A stretch of DNA of 60,219 bases from Streptomyces albidochromogenes (GTDB lineage: Bacteria; Actinomycetota; Actinomycetes; Streptomycetales; Streptomycetaceae): positions 1 to 60,219 of the forward strand of contig NZ_VBVX01000004.1 in NCBI RefSeq assembly GCF_005981925.1. The letters are read 5' to 3'. This document shows positions 1 through 7,959 of the stretch, piece by piece. Position 1 is the stretch's first letter. Every line of letters begins with the position of its first letter. The translations under genes were made by a program, and so were the position numbers. The notes beneath the pieces are model-generated. The model made no database searches and had not been told where the DNA came from. It saw only the letters and a list, made by a program, of their open reading frames with translations.

Positions 1-12
1 CACCCGGCCGCC

Positions 13-1221
13 TCACGCCCCCGACAGCCGGAACGCGTCCAGGGCCAGCGTCATCTCGATCAGGTCCCGTGGCCGCGACAGCGAACGCGACGTCAGCTGT
101 TCGAGCCGCCGCAAGCGGTTGAAGACCGTGTTCCGGTGGCAATACAGCCGCCCGGCGGTCCGCCCCGCCGACCCCTCGCACGCCAGCCACGCGTCCAGCG
201 TCTCCAGCAGCACACCCCGGTCCGCCGGGTCGAGCCCCATCAGATTGCCGAACACGTCCGCCACCAGCCGCTCCGCCAGCTCCGGCTGACTGACCACCAG
301 CGCCGTCGGCATCCGCTCGTCGAGCCGTACGATCCCGGTCGCGTCCGGCGCGCACGTCCGCAGCGCCAGGTCCGCGAGCCGCCGCGCCCGGCCCAGGGCC
401 GCCAGCCCCTCCACCACCGGGCTGATCCCGCCCGGCCCCGGGCAACGCCCGGCGAGCAGCTCCGACAGGGCGGCCGGCGTCGTCTCCTCGCCCAGCGAGA
501 CGACGCCCACCTCGCAGTCCGTGCGCATCCGCCAGATGAACCGCATCCCGGCGCCCTGGATCCGCCGGTGGAACGGCTCGCGCCCGTCCCGCCGCTCCAG
601 CCGCAGCACCACCACCGCGTACCGCCCCTGCTCCGGCAGATCGAGGCCGGCCGCCGCGCGGGCCGCGAGGGCCGGTGAGTCCTCGCCCTCCAGCAGGGCG
701 TCCAGCAGCGCCTGGAGCCGCTCGTCGGTACGGTGGCGCAGTTCGGCCTCGGTCGCCCGGTACGCCTCCGAGGCCGTCGCCGTCTCCGCGTCCACCGCCG
801 CGAACACCGTCGTGGCCGCCCGCATCAGCACCGCGAGCCGCTCCGGACCGCCGCCCTCCGCCCCTTCCGCGCCCTCCAGCAGCGCGTCCCAGATCAGGTA
901 GCCGGCCTGCCGGTACGAGTGCACCAGCAGCTCCAGCGGAAAGCCCTGCTGGGCCCGCCGCCGCCCGGTCCACTCCGCGTACTCCAGATCCCGGCGCGGC
1001 TCCGTCTTCGGCGCGGAGATCGCCTCGATGCCGATCCGCATCGCGCGCTCGGTCTCCTGCCAGTGCTGGTCCTGCGACAGGACCCGCGTGTACAGCGGCG
1101 AGTGCGCGTGCAGCTCGCGCAGGTGCCGGTCCACCAGGTCCGGCAGCCGGTCAAGCAGCGCCGTACATGCCTCGGTCAGCACTGCCCAGTCGTGTCCCGT
1201 CCGTGCTCTGCGGCCTCCCAT
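13..1221 (-). CDS. PucR-type helix-turn-helix transcriptional regulator
   Basis: A 402-residue cytoplasmic regulator. The C-terminal 60 residues form the PucR-type helix-turn-helix (CHRNTVFNRLRRLEQL), the family's usual DNA-binding end. The N-terminal 150 residues form an alpha-helical sensor-like region, and the middle (RYAVVVLRLERR onward) resembles the degenerate GGDEF-like segment of CdaR/PucR proteins. The ATG at 1221 was chosen because upstream reading loses family character; no clear ribosome binding site precedes it, so the start is uncertain. It is divergent from the importer operon, and an inverted repeat lies between them, so control of the importer and of itself is inferred. PucR-family proteins usually sense small nitrogenous metabolites; the ligand here is unknown. 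Confidence 0.85.
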   Translation of the reverse strand: MGGRRARTGHDWAVLTEACTALLDRLPDLVDRHLRELHAHSPLYTRVLSQDQHWQETERAMRIGIEAISAPKTEPRRDLEYAEWTGRRRAQQGFPLELLVHSYRQAGYLIWDALLEGAEGAEGGGPERLAVLMRAATTVFAAVDAETATASEAYRATEAELRHRTDERLQALLDALLEGEDSPALAARAAAGLDLPEQGRYAVVVLRLERRDGREPFHRRIQGAGMRFIWRMRTDCEVGVVSLGEETTPAALSELLAGRCPGPGGISPVVEGLAALGRARRLADLALRTCAPDATGIVRLDERMPTALVVSQPELAERLVADVFGNLMGLDPADRGVLLETLDAWLACEGSAGRTAGRLYCHRNTVFNRLRRLEQLTSRSLSRPRDLIEMTLALDAFRLSGA

Positions 1222-1275
1222 GGGGCGAGAGCGTGCCACGTGCCGTGCCGTGCCGACAGCCCCCTGACACGCGGT

Positions 1276-1293
1276 GTTGTGCGCGTGCACAAC
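1276..1293. promoter_or_regulatory. inverted-repeat operator candidate between pucR-like and importer genes
   Basis: GTTGTGC-GCGT-GCACAAC has perfect 7-bp arms and a 4-bp centre. A further GTTGTGC half-site lies at 1325-1331. Both sit in the 181-bp divergent intergenic region, the expected place for a regulator binding site. Assignment to the PucR-type protein is inference. Confidence 0.5.
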
Positions 1294-1402
1294 CGTCCGC
1301 GGGTGCGGCTGGTCACCGGCAGCGGTTGTGCCGCGAGCCGTGGACGGCGGCCCCCGCCGGTGCTGAGGTGAGCGCCATCGAACGGCCCGAGGAAGGGGTG
1401 CC

Positions 1403-2212
1403 ATGGCGGGCGCCGCATTGGAAATACGGGATCTTTCGGCGGGGTACGGACCCGTGCGGGCGCTGCGACACGTGTCGCTCACGCTGCCCGAGGGGTCCGT
1501 CGTCGCCGTACTGGGCAGCAACGGAGCGGGCAAGTCCACGCTCCTGCGCGCCATCTCCCGCACACTGTCGTTCCACGGCGGAGCGGTCACCGGGGGCACC
1601 GTCGCCTTCGGCGGCCGGCCGCTGACGGGCCTGACACCCGACCGGGTGGTGGCGGCCGGGCTGTGCCAAGTCCCGGAAGGGCGCCAGGTGTTCGCCCGGA
1701 TGACGGTGACCGACAACCTGCGCGCCGGCGCCCTGGGCGCCACCGGGAACCGCGCCGCCCAGGCCGCCGCGCTGCGCCGCGTCCACGAGCTGTTCCCGGT
1801 CCTGGCCGAACGCGCCGGGCAGCGCGCGGGGCTCCTCTCCGGCGGTGAGCAGCAGATGCTGGCGGTCGGCAGGGCCCTGATGGCCGGCCCGATGCTGCTG
1901 CTCCTGGACGAGCCCTCACTCGGGCTCGCTCCGCTGATGGCCCAGCGGATCGCCGAGACGATCACAGAGATCAACGCCCAGGGCACGGCCGTACTGCTCG
2001 TCGAACAGAACGCCGCCATCGCCCTGCGTCTCGCCTCGCACGCGTACGTCCTCGACGTCGGCGAGGTCGTCCTGTCCGGGCCCGCCGACGAGCTGGCCGC
2101 CTCCGACGAGGTGCGCCGCCGCTACCTGGGCGTCGTCGACGAGGACGCCGCCGCCGACGCCTCCGAGGCGGTGGCGGCCCACCGCACCCTCAGCGTCTGG
2201 GAGGGCGAATGA
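1403..2212 (+). CDS. livF: ABC importer ATP-binding protein, LivF type
   Basis: One of two nucleotide-binding subunits of a branched-chain-amino-acid-type ABC importer, acting on the inner face of the membrane. Walker A is GSNGAGKST near residues 37-45, the signature is LSGGEQQ near 145-151, and Walker B is LLLLDEPSLGLAP. The LivF subfamily shows in the short length (269 aa) and the PEGRQVF motif. The ATG at 1403 follows a GAGGAAGGGG stretch. It is the first gene of the operon, and its stop overlaps the livG start by four bases. The transported substrate cannot be read from the ATPase; amides, urea or other small nitrogen compounds are alternatives to leucine, isoleucine and valine. Confidence 0.92.
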   Translation: MAGAALEIRDLSAGYGPVRALRHVSLTLPEGSVVAVLGSNGAGKSTLLRAISRTLSFHGGAVTGGTVAFGGRPLTGLTPDRVVAAGLCQVPEGRQVFARMTVTDNLRAGALGATGNRAAQAAALRRVHELFPVLAERAGQRAGLLSGGEQQMLAVGRALMAGPMLLLLDEPSLGLAPLMAQRIAETITEINAQGTAVLLVEQNAAIALRLASHAYVLDVGEVVLSGPADELAASDEVRRRYLGVVDEDAAADASEAVAAHRTLSVWEGE

Positions 2213-2991
2213 GCACCGGGGCCCCGACGCTGGAAGTGCGGGACCTGACCGTACGGTTCGCCGGCCTGACGGCCCTGGACGGGATCGGCTTCACCGTACG
2301 GCCGGGAACGGTGCACGCCGTCATCGGACCCAACGGCGCCGGCAAGTCCACCTGCTTCAACGTCCTGTCCGGCGTGTACCGGGCCACCTCCGGCAGCGTC
2401 CGCTTCGGCGGCGAGGAGCTGACCGGCCTGCCGGCCCACCGGATCGCGGACCTCGGTGTCGCCAGGACCTTCCAGAACCTCGCCCTGCCGCCCGGAGCCA
2501 CGGTCGAGGACAGCCTGATGCTCGGCCGGCACCGGCTCACCCGCACCGGCTTCGTCGCGGCGGGCCTCGGGCTGCCGTACGCCGTGCGCGAGGAGGCCCG
2601 GCACCGCGAACGCGTCCGGGAGATCGCCGCGTTCGTCGGTCTTGAGGACCAGCTGGCCCGCCCCGCCGGGACCCTCCCGTACGGGCAGCAGAAGCTCGCC
2701 GAGCTGGCCCGCGCCCTGTGCATGGAGCCCAAGCTGCTGCTCCTCGACGAGCCGGTCGCCGGGATGACCGCCGGTGAGCGCCGGGCCACCGCCGCCGTCG
2801 TCGCAGGCGTACGGGACAGCCTCGGCATCTCCATCGTGCTGGTCGAGCACGACATGGGGGTGGTGATGCGGCTCGCCGACTCCGTGACCGTCCTCGACTT
2901 CGGTCGGCTGATCGCCGACGGGACGCCCGCGTCCGTCCAGTCCGACCCCGCCGTCGTCCGCGCCTACCTGGGAGAGGAGGCCACCTCATGA
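2209..2991 (+). CDS. livG: ABC importer ATP-binding protein, LivG type
   Basis: The second ATPase of the importer, 260 aa. Walker A is GPNGAGKST near residues 40-48, the signature is the LivG-like variant LPYGQQK, and Walker B is LLLLDEPVAGM followed by the EHDMGVVMRLAD switch region. The C terminus (YLGEE) is typical of LivG. It overlaps livF by an ATGA and livH by four bases, so the subunits are probably translationally coupled. LivG pairs with LivF as a heterodimer under the LivH/LivM permeases; this is family knowledge. Confidence 0.93.
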   Translation: MSTGAPTLEVRDLTVRFAGLTALDGIGFTVRPGTVHAVIGPNGAGKSTCFNVLSGVYRATSGSVRFGGEELTGLPAHRIADLGVARTFQNLALPPGATVEDSLMLGRHRLTRTGFVAAGLGLPYAVREEARHRERVREIAAFVGLEDQLARPAGTLPYGQQKLAELARALCMEPKLLLLDEPVAGMTAGERRATAAVVAGVRDSLGISIVLVEHDMGVVMRLADSVTVLDFGRLIADGTPASVQSDPAVVRAYLGEEATS

Positions 2992-3878
2992 CCACCTTCG
3001 CCGAACTGCTCCTCAACGGGATCTCGATCGGTTCCGTCTACGCCCTGATCGCCCTCGGCTTCGTGGTGATCTTCCGCGCCACCGAGGTCGTCAACTTCGC
3101 CCACGCCTCGCTGCTCCTCGCCGGCGGTTACGTCACCGCCGTGCTGCACGACGACATCGGCTTCTGGCTCGCCCTGCTCGCCGGGATCGGCGGCGCCGCC
3201 GCCGTCGGCGCCGGCGTCGAGTTCCTGGTGATGCGCCGCTACCGGGGCTCGAACCACAGTGTGCTGGCCATCGTGACCATCGGCGTCGACATCCTGCTCA
3301 CCACCGAACTGACGCGCCGCATCGGCACCGACGTCCTCGCCCTGGGCGACCCCTGGGGCGACTCCGTCCTGACCGTCGCGGGGGTGAGCGTCGCGCACAC
3401 CCGCATCGCCGCGTTCGTCGCCGCCGGCCTGCTCATCACGGCGTTCCTGCTCGCCTTCCGCCTCACCTCCTGGGGGGTGGCGATGCGCGCCGCCGCCGAG
3501 AACTCCGAGACCGCCGCGCTGATGGGCGTACGCCTGGGCCGGGTCTCGCTCGGCGCCTGGGCGGTGGCGGGCGGCCTCGCCGCCGTCGCCGCGCTGTTCC
3601 TGACGGTCTTCCCGACGCCGGGGCTCGAACGCTCCACCTCGCTCGCCGCCATGAAGGCGTTCCCCGCCGCGATCCTGGGCGGTCTCGACTCCACCACCGG
3701 AGCGCTCGTCGGCGGCTTCCTCGTCGGCATCACGGAATCGCTCGCCACCGGCTACCAGGGCGACCTGACGTTCCTCGGCCGCGGCATCGGCGACCTGGCG
3801 CCGTACCTCGTGATGGTCGCCGTCCTGCTGGTCCGCCCGGCCGGCCTCTTCGGCACGAAGGAGCTGGCCCGTGTCTGA
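2988..3878 (+). CDS. livH: ABC importer permease, LivH type
   Basis: An integral membrane permease of 296 aa with about eight hydrophobic segments. The LivH hallmarks are the N-terminal ISIGSVYALIALGFVVI segment and the conserved cytoplasmic loop RAAAENSETAALMGV near residues 165-180, which contacts the ATPases. A later segment (PAAILGGLDSTTGALVGG) is typical for the family. Translation overlaps livG by an ATGA and livM by eight bases. It forms the translocation pore with LivM. Confidence 0.92.
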   Translation: MTTFAELLLNGISIGSVYALIALGFVVIFRATEVVNFAHASLLLAGGYVTAVLHDDIGFWLALLAGIGGAAAVGAGVEFLVMRRYRGSNHSVLAIVTIGVDILLTTELTRRIGTDVLALGDPWGDSVLTVAGVSVAHTRIAAFVAAGLLITAFLLAFRLTSWGVAMRAAAENSETAALMGVRLGRVSLGAWAVAGGLAAVAALFLTVFPTPGLERSTSLAAMKAFPAAILGGLDSTTGALVGGFLVGITESLATGYQGDLTFLGRGIGDLAPYLVMVAVLLVRPAGLFGTKELARV

Positions 3879-4929
3879 ACCGATCAAGCGGCTGCGCCGC
3901 CCGGCGCTGTGGACCGCCGGAGCGGTCCTGCTGCTCGCCCTGCCGTTCTACCTCGACCGGTTCTGGCTCCAGGCCGGCCTGTTCGCGATGGCCGCCGCCA
4001 TCGGCGCCATCGGGCTCAACCTGCTGACCGGCGCCACCGGCCAGCTCTCCATGGGCCACGCCTTCTTCCTCGCCGTCGGGGCGTACGGCTACTGCGTCCT
4101 CGCCGGGGACTCCACCGCCACGCTCACCGGCCTGAACCTCCCCAGCTGGCTGGCGGCGGTCCTGGCCGTGGCGCTCGCGGGCGTCGCCGGCGGGCTGTTC
4201 AGCCCCATCGCGGGCCGCCTCCAGGGCGCGTACCTCGGCATCGCCACCCTCGCGCTGATCTTCATCGGCCAGCACGTGCTCTTCAACGCGCACGACCTGA
4301 CCGGCGGCTTCAACGGCCGCGACGTTCCCCCGCTCAGCCTCTTCGGCGTCACCTTCGACGAATCCGAGCTGCTGGTGGCCGCCGTGCCCTTCGGCAGCGC
4401 CGAGAAGCTCTGGTACGTCGCCCTGCTCGCCCTGGCCGGCTGCGCGCTCTTCGCCCGCGGCGTACTGCGCGGGCGCCCCGGACGGGCCATGAACGCCATC
4501 CGCGACCACCGCATCGCCGCGGGGGTCATGGGTGTCCCGGTGGCCCGCTACCGGGCCGGGGTGTTCGTCCTGTCCTCCATGTACGCGGGCCTGGCGGGCG
4601 TCCTGCTCGCGCTGGTCTTCCAGCGGACCGTGCCGGAGTACTTCGGCATGATCCTGTCCCTCGAATACCTGGCCATGATCGTCATCGGCGGTCTCGGCTC
4701 GGTCGCGGGAGCGGTGGTGGGGGCCGTGTTCGTCTCCCTGCTGCCCCAGCTCCTCACCCGGTACAGCGACGCCCTGCCCCTCGTCTCCGCCCCCGGTACG
4801 GGCGGGGTCGCTCCGGGCGAGGCGTCCCGGTACCTCTACGGCGCCGCCGTTGTCGCGGTGGTGCTCTTCCTGCCGGGCGGCCTGGTGCGGCCGGCCCTCC
4901 GGCGCAAGACGACAACCCCAGGGGAGTAA
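3871..4929 (+). CDS. livM: ABC importer permease, LivM type
   Basis: A membrane permease of 352 aa. The LivM signature GLNLLTGATGQLSMGHAFF lies near residues 47-65, and the EAA-like loop MNAIRDHRIAAGVMGVPVARY near 207-227 should dock onto the ATPases. The C-terminal 70 residues include a less conserved insertion (SAPGTGGVAPGEASRY) before the last helix. The GTG start overlaps livH. The binding-protein gene follows two bases after the stop. Confidence 0.92.
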   Translation: MSEPIKRLRRPALWTAGAVLLLALPFYLDRFWLQAGLFAMAAAIGAIGLNLLTGATGQLSMGHAFFLAVGAYGYCVLAGDSTATLTGLNLPSWLAAVLAVALAGVAGGLFSPIAGRLQGAYLGIATLALIFIGQHVLFNAHDLTGGFNGRDVPPLSLFGVTFDESELLVAAVPFGSAEKLWYVALLALAGCALFARGVLRGRPGRAMNAIRDHRIAAGVMGVPVARYRAGVFVLSSMYAGLAGVLLALVFQRTVPEYFGMILSLEYLAMIVIGGLGSVAGAVVGAVFVSLLPQLLTRYSDALPLVSAPGTGGVAPGEASRYLYGAAVVAVVLFLPGGLVRPALRRKTTTPGE

Positions 4930-4931
4930 CG

Positions 4932-6209
4932 ATGCCCACGCGTACCCAGGTCACCAGAACCACCGCCGCCACGCTGGCGGCCCTGCTCGCGCTGACCGCG
5001 GCCGGATGCAGCTCCAAGGCGAAGGACAGCGGCAAGGACGGAGACAAGCCGAGCGCCGGCGGGATCAAGACCGGACAGGGCGTCACGGACAAGACGATCA
5101 AGCTCGGTGTACTGACCGACATGACCGGCGTCTACGCCTCGCTCGGCAAGAGCGTCACCCAGGCCCAGCAGCTGTACGCGAAGCAGATCAACGCCGACGG
5201 CGGCATCTGCGGCCGGAAGGTCGAACTCGTGGTCCGCGACCACGGCTACGACCCGCAGAAGGCCGTCTCCGGCTACACCGAGCTGTCGCCGCAGGTCCTC
5301 GGCTTCGCCCAGTTCATCGGCTCGCCCTTCGTCGCCGCCGTCAAGCAGCGCGTCGACGGCCAGGACAAGGGCCTGGTCATCCCCCAGGCGTGGTCCGCGT
5401 CCCTGCTGGGCAGCCCGTACATCCGCGTCATAGGCAACACGTACGACGTCGAGACGATCAACGCCGTCGACTTCCTCATGAAGGAGAAGGGCCTCAAGAA
5501 GGGCGACAAGCTCGGGCACGTCTACTTCGAGGGGGACTATGGCGAGAACGCCCTGGCCGGAGCGAAGTACGCCGCCGGGGAGGCCGGCCTCACCGTCGTC
5601 GAGCAGAAGATCAAGCCGACCGACAACGACATGACGGCCCAGGTGGCCTCGCTCAAGAAGGCCGGGGTCAAGGGCGTGGTGATCAGCGCGGGACCGCGCC
5701 AGGCCGCCTCGTTCGTCGGGGTCGCGGCGGCGGTCAAGCTCCAGGCGCCGATCATCGGCAACAACTCGGCGTTCTCGCCGCAGCTCCTCGCCACCCAGGC
5801 CGGCCCGGCGCTGACGAAGAACTACTACGTGGCCTCACCCACCCAGCCCATCGGCACCGACAGCCCGGCGGCCAAGAAGCTCGTCGCCGACTACAGGGCG
5901 GCGTACCCCTCGGACGCGCTCGACAACGGCGTGGTGGCCGGCTGGACGGCGGCCTCCGTCTTCGGGGAGGCGCTGAAGAAGGCGTGCGCGGCGAAGGACC
6001 TCACGCGCGAGGGCGTCGACAAGGCCCTGCTGACGATCGACGCGTACGACTCGGGCTTCGGGACCACCCACGACTTCACCGACCCGAAGGCGCCCTCCTC
6101 GCGCCAGACGGTCGTCCTGCGGCCGGACAAGAAGGCGACCGGAGGCATGAAGGTGGTCCGCGAGGCGGAGGTCTCCCAGGCCGCCGAGAGCTTCACCGTG
6201 GGCGGCTGA
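4932..6209 (+). CDS. livK: ABC importer substrate-binding lipoprotein, LivK type
   Basis: The extracellular binding protein of the importer, 425 aa, anchored as a lipoprotein. The N-terminal hydrophobic stretch ends in a TAAGC lipobox with Cys near residue 25, followed by a Ser/Lys/Asp/Gly linker. The periplasmic-binding fold of the Leu/Ile/Val family starts at IKLGVLTDMTGVYASLGK and carries INADGGICGRKVELVVRD. The ATG at 4932 is two bases after livM. The binding protein comes last here, whereas many liv operons place it first. Ligand identity is open; the ligand-binding residues cannot be judged without alignment. Confidence 0.92.
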   Translation: MPTRTQVTRTTAATLAALLALTAAGCSSKAKDSGKDGDKPSAGGIKTGQGVTDKTIKLGVLTDMTGVYASLGKSVTQAQQLYAKQINADGGICGRKVELVVRDHGYDPQKAVSGYTELSPQVLGFAQFIGSPFVAAVKQRVDGQDKGLVIPQAWSASLLGSPYIRVIGNTYDVETINAVDFLMKEKGLKKGDKLGHVYFEGDYGENALAGAKYAAGEAGLTVVEQKIKPTDNDMTAQVASLKKAGVKGVVISAGPRQAASFVGVAAAVKLQAPIIGNNSAFSPQLLATQAGPALTKNYYVASPTQPIGTDSPAAKKLVADYRAAYPSDALDNGVVAGWTAASVFGEALKKACAAKDLTREGVDKALLTIDAYDSGFGTTHDFTDPKAPSSRQTVVLRPDKKATGGMKVVREAEVSQAAESFTVGG

Positions 6210-6230
6210 CGGCCCGCGCGCGGCACCACG

Positions 6231-6268
6231 GCCGAGGGCCCCGGGGAAGCGTCCCCGGGGCCCTCGGC
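6231..6268. terminator. bidirectional terminator between livK and pssA
   Basis: A perfect 17-bp inverted repeat (GCCGAGGGCCCCGGGGA and its complement) closes on the four-base loop AGCG. It lies between the convergent livK and pssA genes, so it can end both transcripts. Confidence 0.9.
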
Positions 6269-6288
6269 CGTACCTGCGGTACGAACGG

Positions 6289-7146
6289 TTACGGCAGCTG
6301 CGCCGCGCGCGCCACGCGACGGTTGTCGCGGAAGGTGTTCACCCGCCGCGCCGTGGCGAAGAGCGGGATGACCGCGCCCAGGACCACCTGGAGCGCGCAG
6401 CCGGTCGCCAGCAGGACCTGACCGCCCGGGGCGTCGAACGCCCAGGCCGCCAGCAGCCCCATGGCGCCCACGATCCAGCCGAGCATCGCCACCGCGAGGA
6501 CGCCCCGCGGCTTGGGGTACTCGACCCGGCTCACCATCAGCCACGCGACGCCGATGATGGCGAGCAGCGTGGGGATGAAGGGGAGCTCCAGGAGGACGAT
6601 CGAGACGACCGTGAGCGCGCCGAAGGGGCTCGGCATGCCCTGGAACATGCCGTCCTTCATGGTGACGCAGGAGAATCTGGCCAGCCGCAGGACCACCGCC
6701 AGCAGCACCACGATCGCCGCGAGCGCCGATACGCGCTGGTGGGCGTCGTCCGCGACCATCCCGTACACGAGCACGAAGTAGGCCGGGGCGAGCCCGAAGC
6801 TGATCAGGTCGGAGAGGTTGTCCAGCTCCGCGCCCATGGGCGAGCTGCGGAGCTTGCGCGCCACCAGCCCGTCGCAGAGGTCGAAGATCGCCGCGAGGAG
6901 CATCAGGATGACGGCGGTCGCGGCGCTGTGCCGCGCCATGCCGGTCTCCTGGCTGCCCTGGAGGTGCGGGATGAGGATTCCGGTGGTGGTGAAGTACACC
7001 GCCATGAATCCGCAGGTCGCGTTGCCGAGTGTGAGGGTGTCCGCTATCGACAGCCTCAAAGAGAGCGGCATGTCCTCGGCGTCGGCGTTCTCGTCCTCGG
7101 CCTCCGGCACCCAGCCGGCCCGTGTCTCGGGATCAGTCACGGTCAA
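6289..7146 (-). CDS. pssA: CDP-diacylglycerol--serine O-phosphatidyltransferase
   Basis: Makes phosphatidylserine from CDP-diacylglycerol and serine at the membrane. The CDP-alcohol phosphotransferase motif D-G-x2-A-R-x8-G-x3-D-x3-D is complete (Asp92, Gly93, Ala96, Arg97, Gly106 region, Asp109, Asp113). About six to eight hydrophobic helices follow an acidic N-terminal 25 residues. The start is uncertain: the TTG at 7146 gives MTVTDPE, and a GTG at 7140 is an alternative. The gene overlaps the end of psd, so the two consecutive enzymes of phosphatidylethanolamine synthesis are probably coupled. Confidence 0.93.
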   Translation of the reverse strand: MTVTDPETRAGWVPEAEDENADAEDMPLSLRLSIADTLTLGNATCGFMAVYFTTTGILIPHLQGSQETGMARHSAATAVILMLLAAIFDLCDGLVARKLRSSPMGAELDNLSDLISFGLAPAYFVLVYGMVADDAHQRVSALAAIVVLLAVVLRLARFSCVTMKDGMFQGMPSPFGALTVVSIVLLELPFIPTLLAIIGVAWLMVSRVEYPKPRGVLAVAMLGWIVGAMGLLAAWAFDAPGGQVLLATGCALQVVLGAVIPLFATARRVNTFRDNRRVARAAQLP

Positions 7147-7789
7147 TTCGAGTCACCCCCGCGGTGGTCGCCTGACCGACCTCTACGTCGACCTCGACAC
7201 CCTCCGGGAGGTAGATGTCGACGCGCGATCCGAAGCGGATCAGGCCGATGCGCTCGCCCTGCTCGACCTTGGTGCCCTGCGGCACGTACGGGACGATGCG
7301 ACGCGCGACCGCGCCGGCGATCTGCACCATCTCGATGTCACCGAGCTCGGTGTCGAAGTGCCAGACAACGCGCTCGTTGTTCTCGCTCTCCTTGTTGAAC
7401 GCCGGTACGAACCCGCCGGGGATGTGCTCGACCGACGTCACCGTGCCCGCGAGGGGGGCACGGTTGACGTGGACGTTCAGCGGGCTCATGAAGATCGCGA
7501 CGCGGGTACGTCCGTCCTTCCACGGCATGATGCTCTGCACCACTCCGTCGGCCGGGGAAATGACCCGGCCCTGGGTGATCTCGCGCTCGGGGTCGCGGAA
7601 GAACCACAGCATGCCCGCCGCGAGCGCGGTGGTGGGCACGGCGACAGCGGCCCAGCGGCCGGACTTGCGGGCCCGGGCCAGGCTGAGCGCCGCGGTGGCG
7701 ACGGTCGGCAGAAGCCACGGCGATGCTCCGCGAGCAAGGCGTCCATTGAGGAGGCCGTCGCGTGGTGCAGAGGTTTGGCTGTGGGGCAT
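7133..7789 (-). CDS. psd: phosphatidylserine decarboxylase proenzyme
   Basis: Decarboxylates phosphatidylserine to phosphatidylethanolamine. At 218 aa it belongs to the short PSD-A type. The self-cleavage site Gly187-Ser188 in IRFGSRVD yields the pyruvoyl prosthetic group on the small alpha chain. The conserved SPADG segment is at residues 79-83 and MSPLNVHVNRAP near 101-112, with a hydrophobic stretch around 48-64. The ATG at 7789 is preferred over an upstream TTG at 7825 because a GAAGG ribosome binding site lies just ahead. It overlaps pssA downstream. Confidence 0.93.
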   Translation of the reverse strand: MPHSQTSAPRDGLLNGRLARGASPWLLPTVATAALSLARARKSGRWAAVAVPTTALAAGMLWFFRDPEREITQGRVISPADGVVQSIMPWKDGRTRVAIFMSPLNVHVNRAPLAGTVTSVEHIPGGFVPAFNKESENNERVVWHFDTELGDIEMVQIAGAVARRIVPYVPQGTKVEQGERIGLIRFGSRVDIYLPEGVEVDVEVGQATTAGVTRIDRD

Positions 7790-7849
7790 GGATGACCTTC
7801 GTAGCGGATGATGCCGCGCTGGCAACAGGGGGACGGCGGCTTACCGGCG

Positions 7850-7880
7850 ATGGTAGCGGTTGCGGGCCGCAACTGGGCAA
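7850..7880 (-). promoter_or_regulatory. probable psd promoter with internal palindrome
   Basis: On the minus strand a TTGCCC element (7880-7875) and a TACCAT -10 (7855-7850) are separated by 19 nt. The 15-nt palindrome GTTGCGG-G-CCGCAAC (7859-7873) fills the spacer, which suggests a regulated promoter of psd-pssA. The start would lie about 54 nt ahead of psd. Confidence 0.4.
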
Positions 7881-7959
7881 GCCAGAAGCCGAGTCGACGG
7901 CCTGAAGCCGATAACAGGGTGTGATCTTTTTCGCGGTCATTTACCCACGAAAGGGGCAA

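Noticed and set aside
4932-6209. Reading the importer as a urea (UrtABCDE) system
   Set aside because: No urease genes are in the window and no urea-specific residue can be judged by eye; the broader class was kept.
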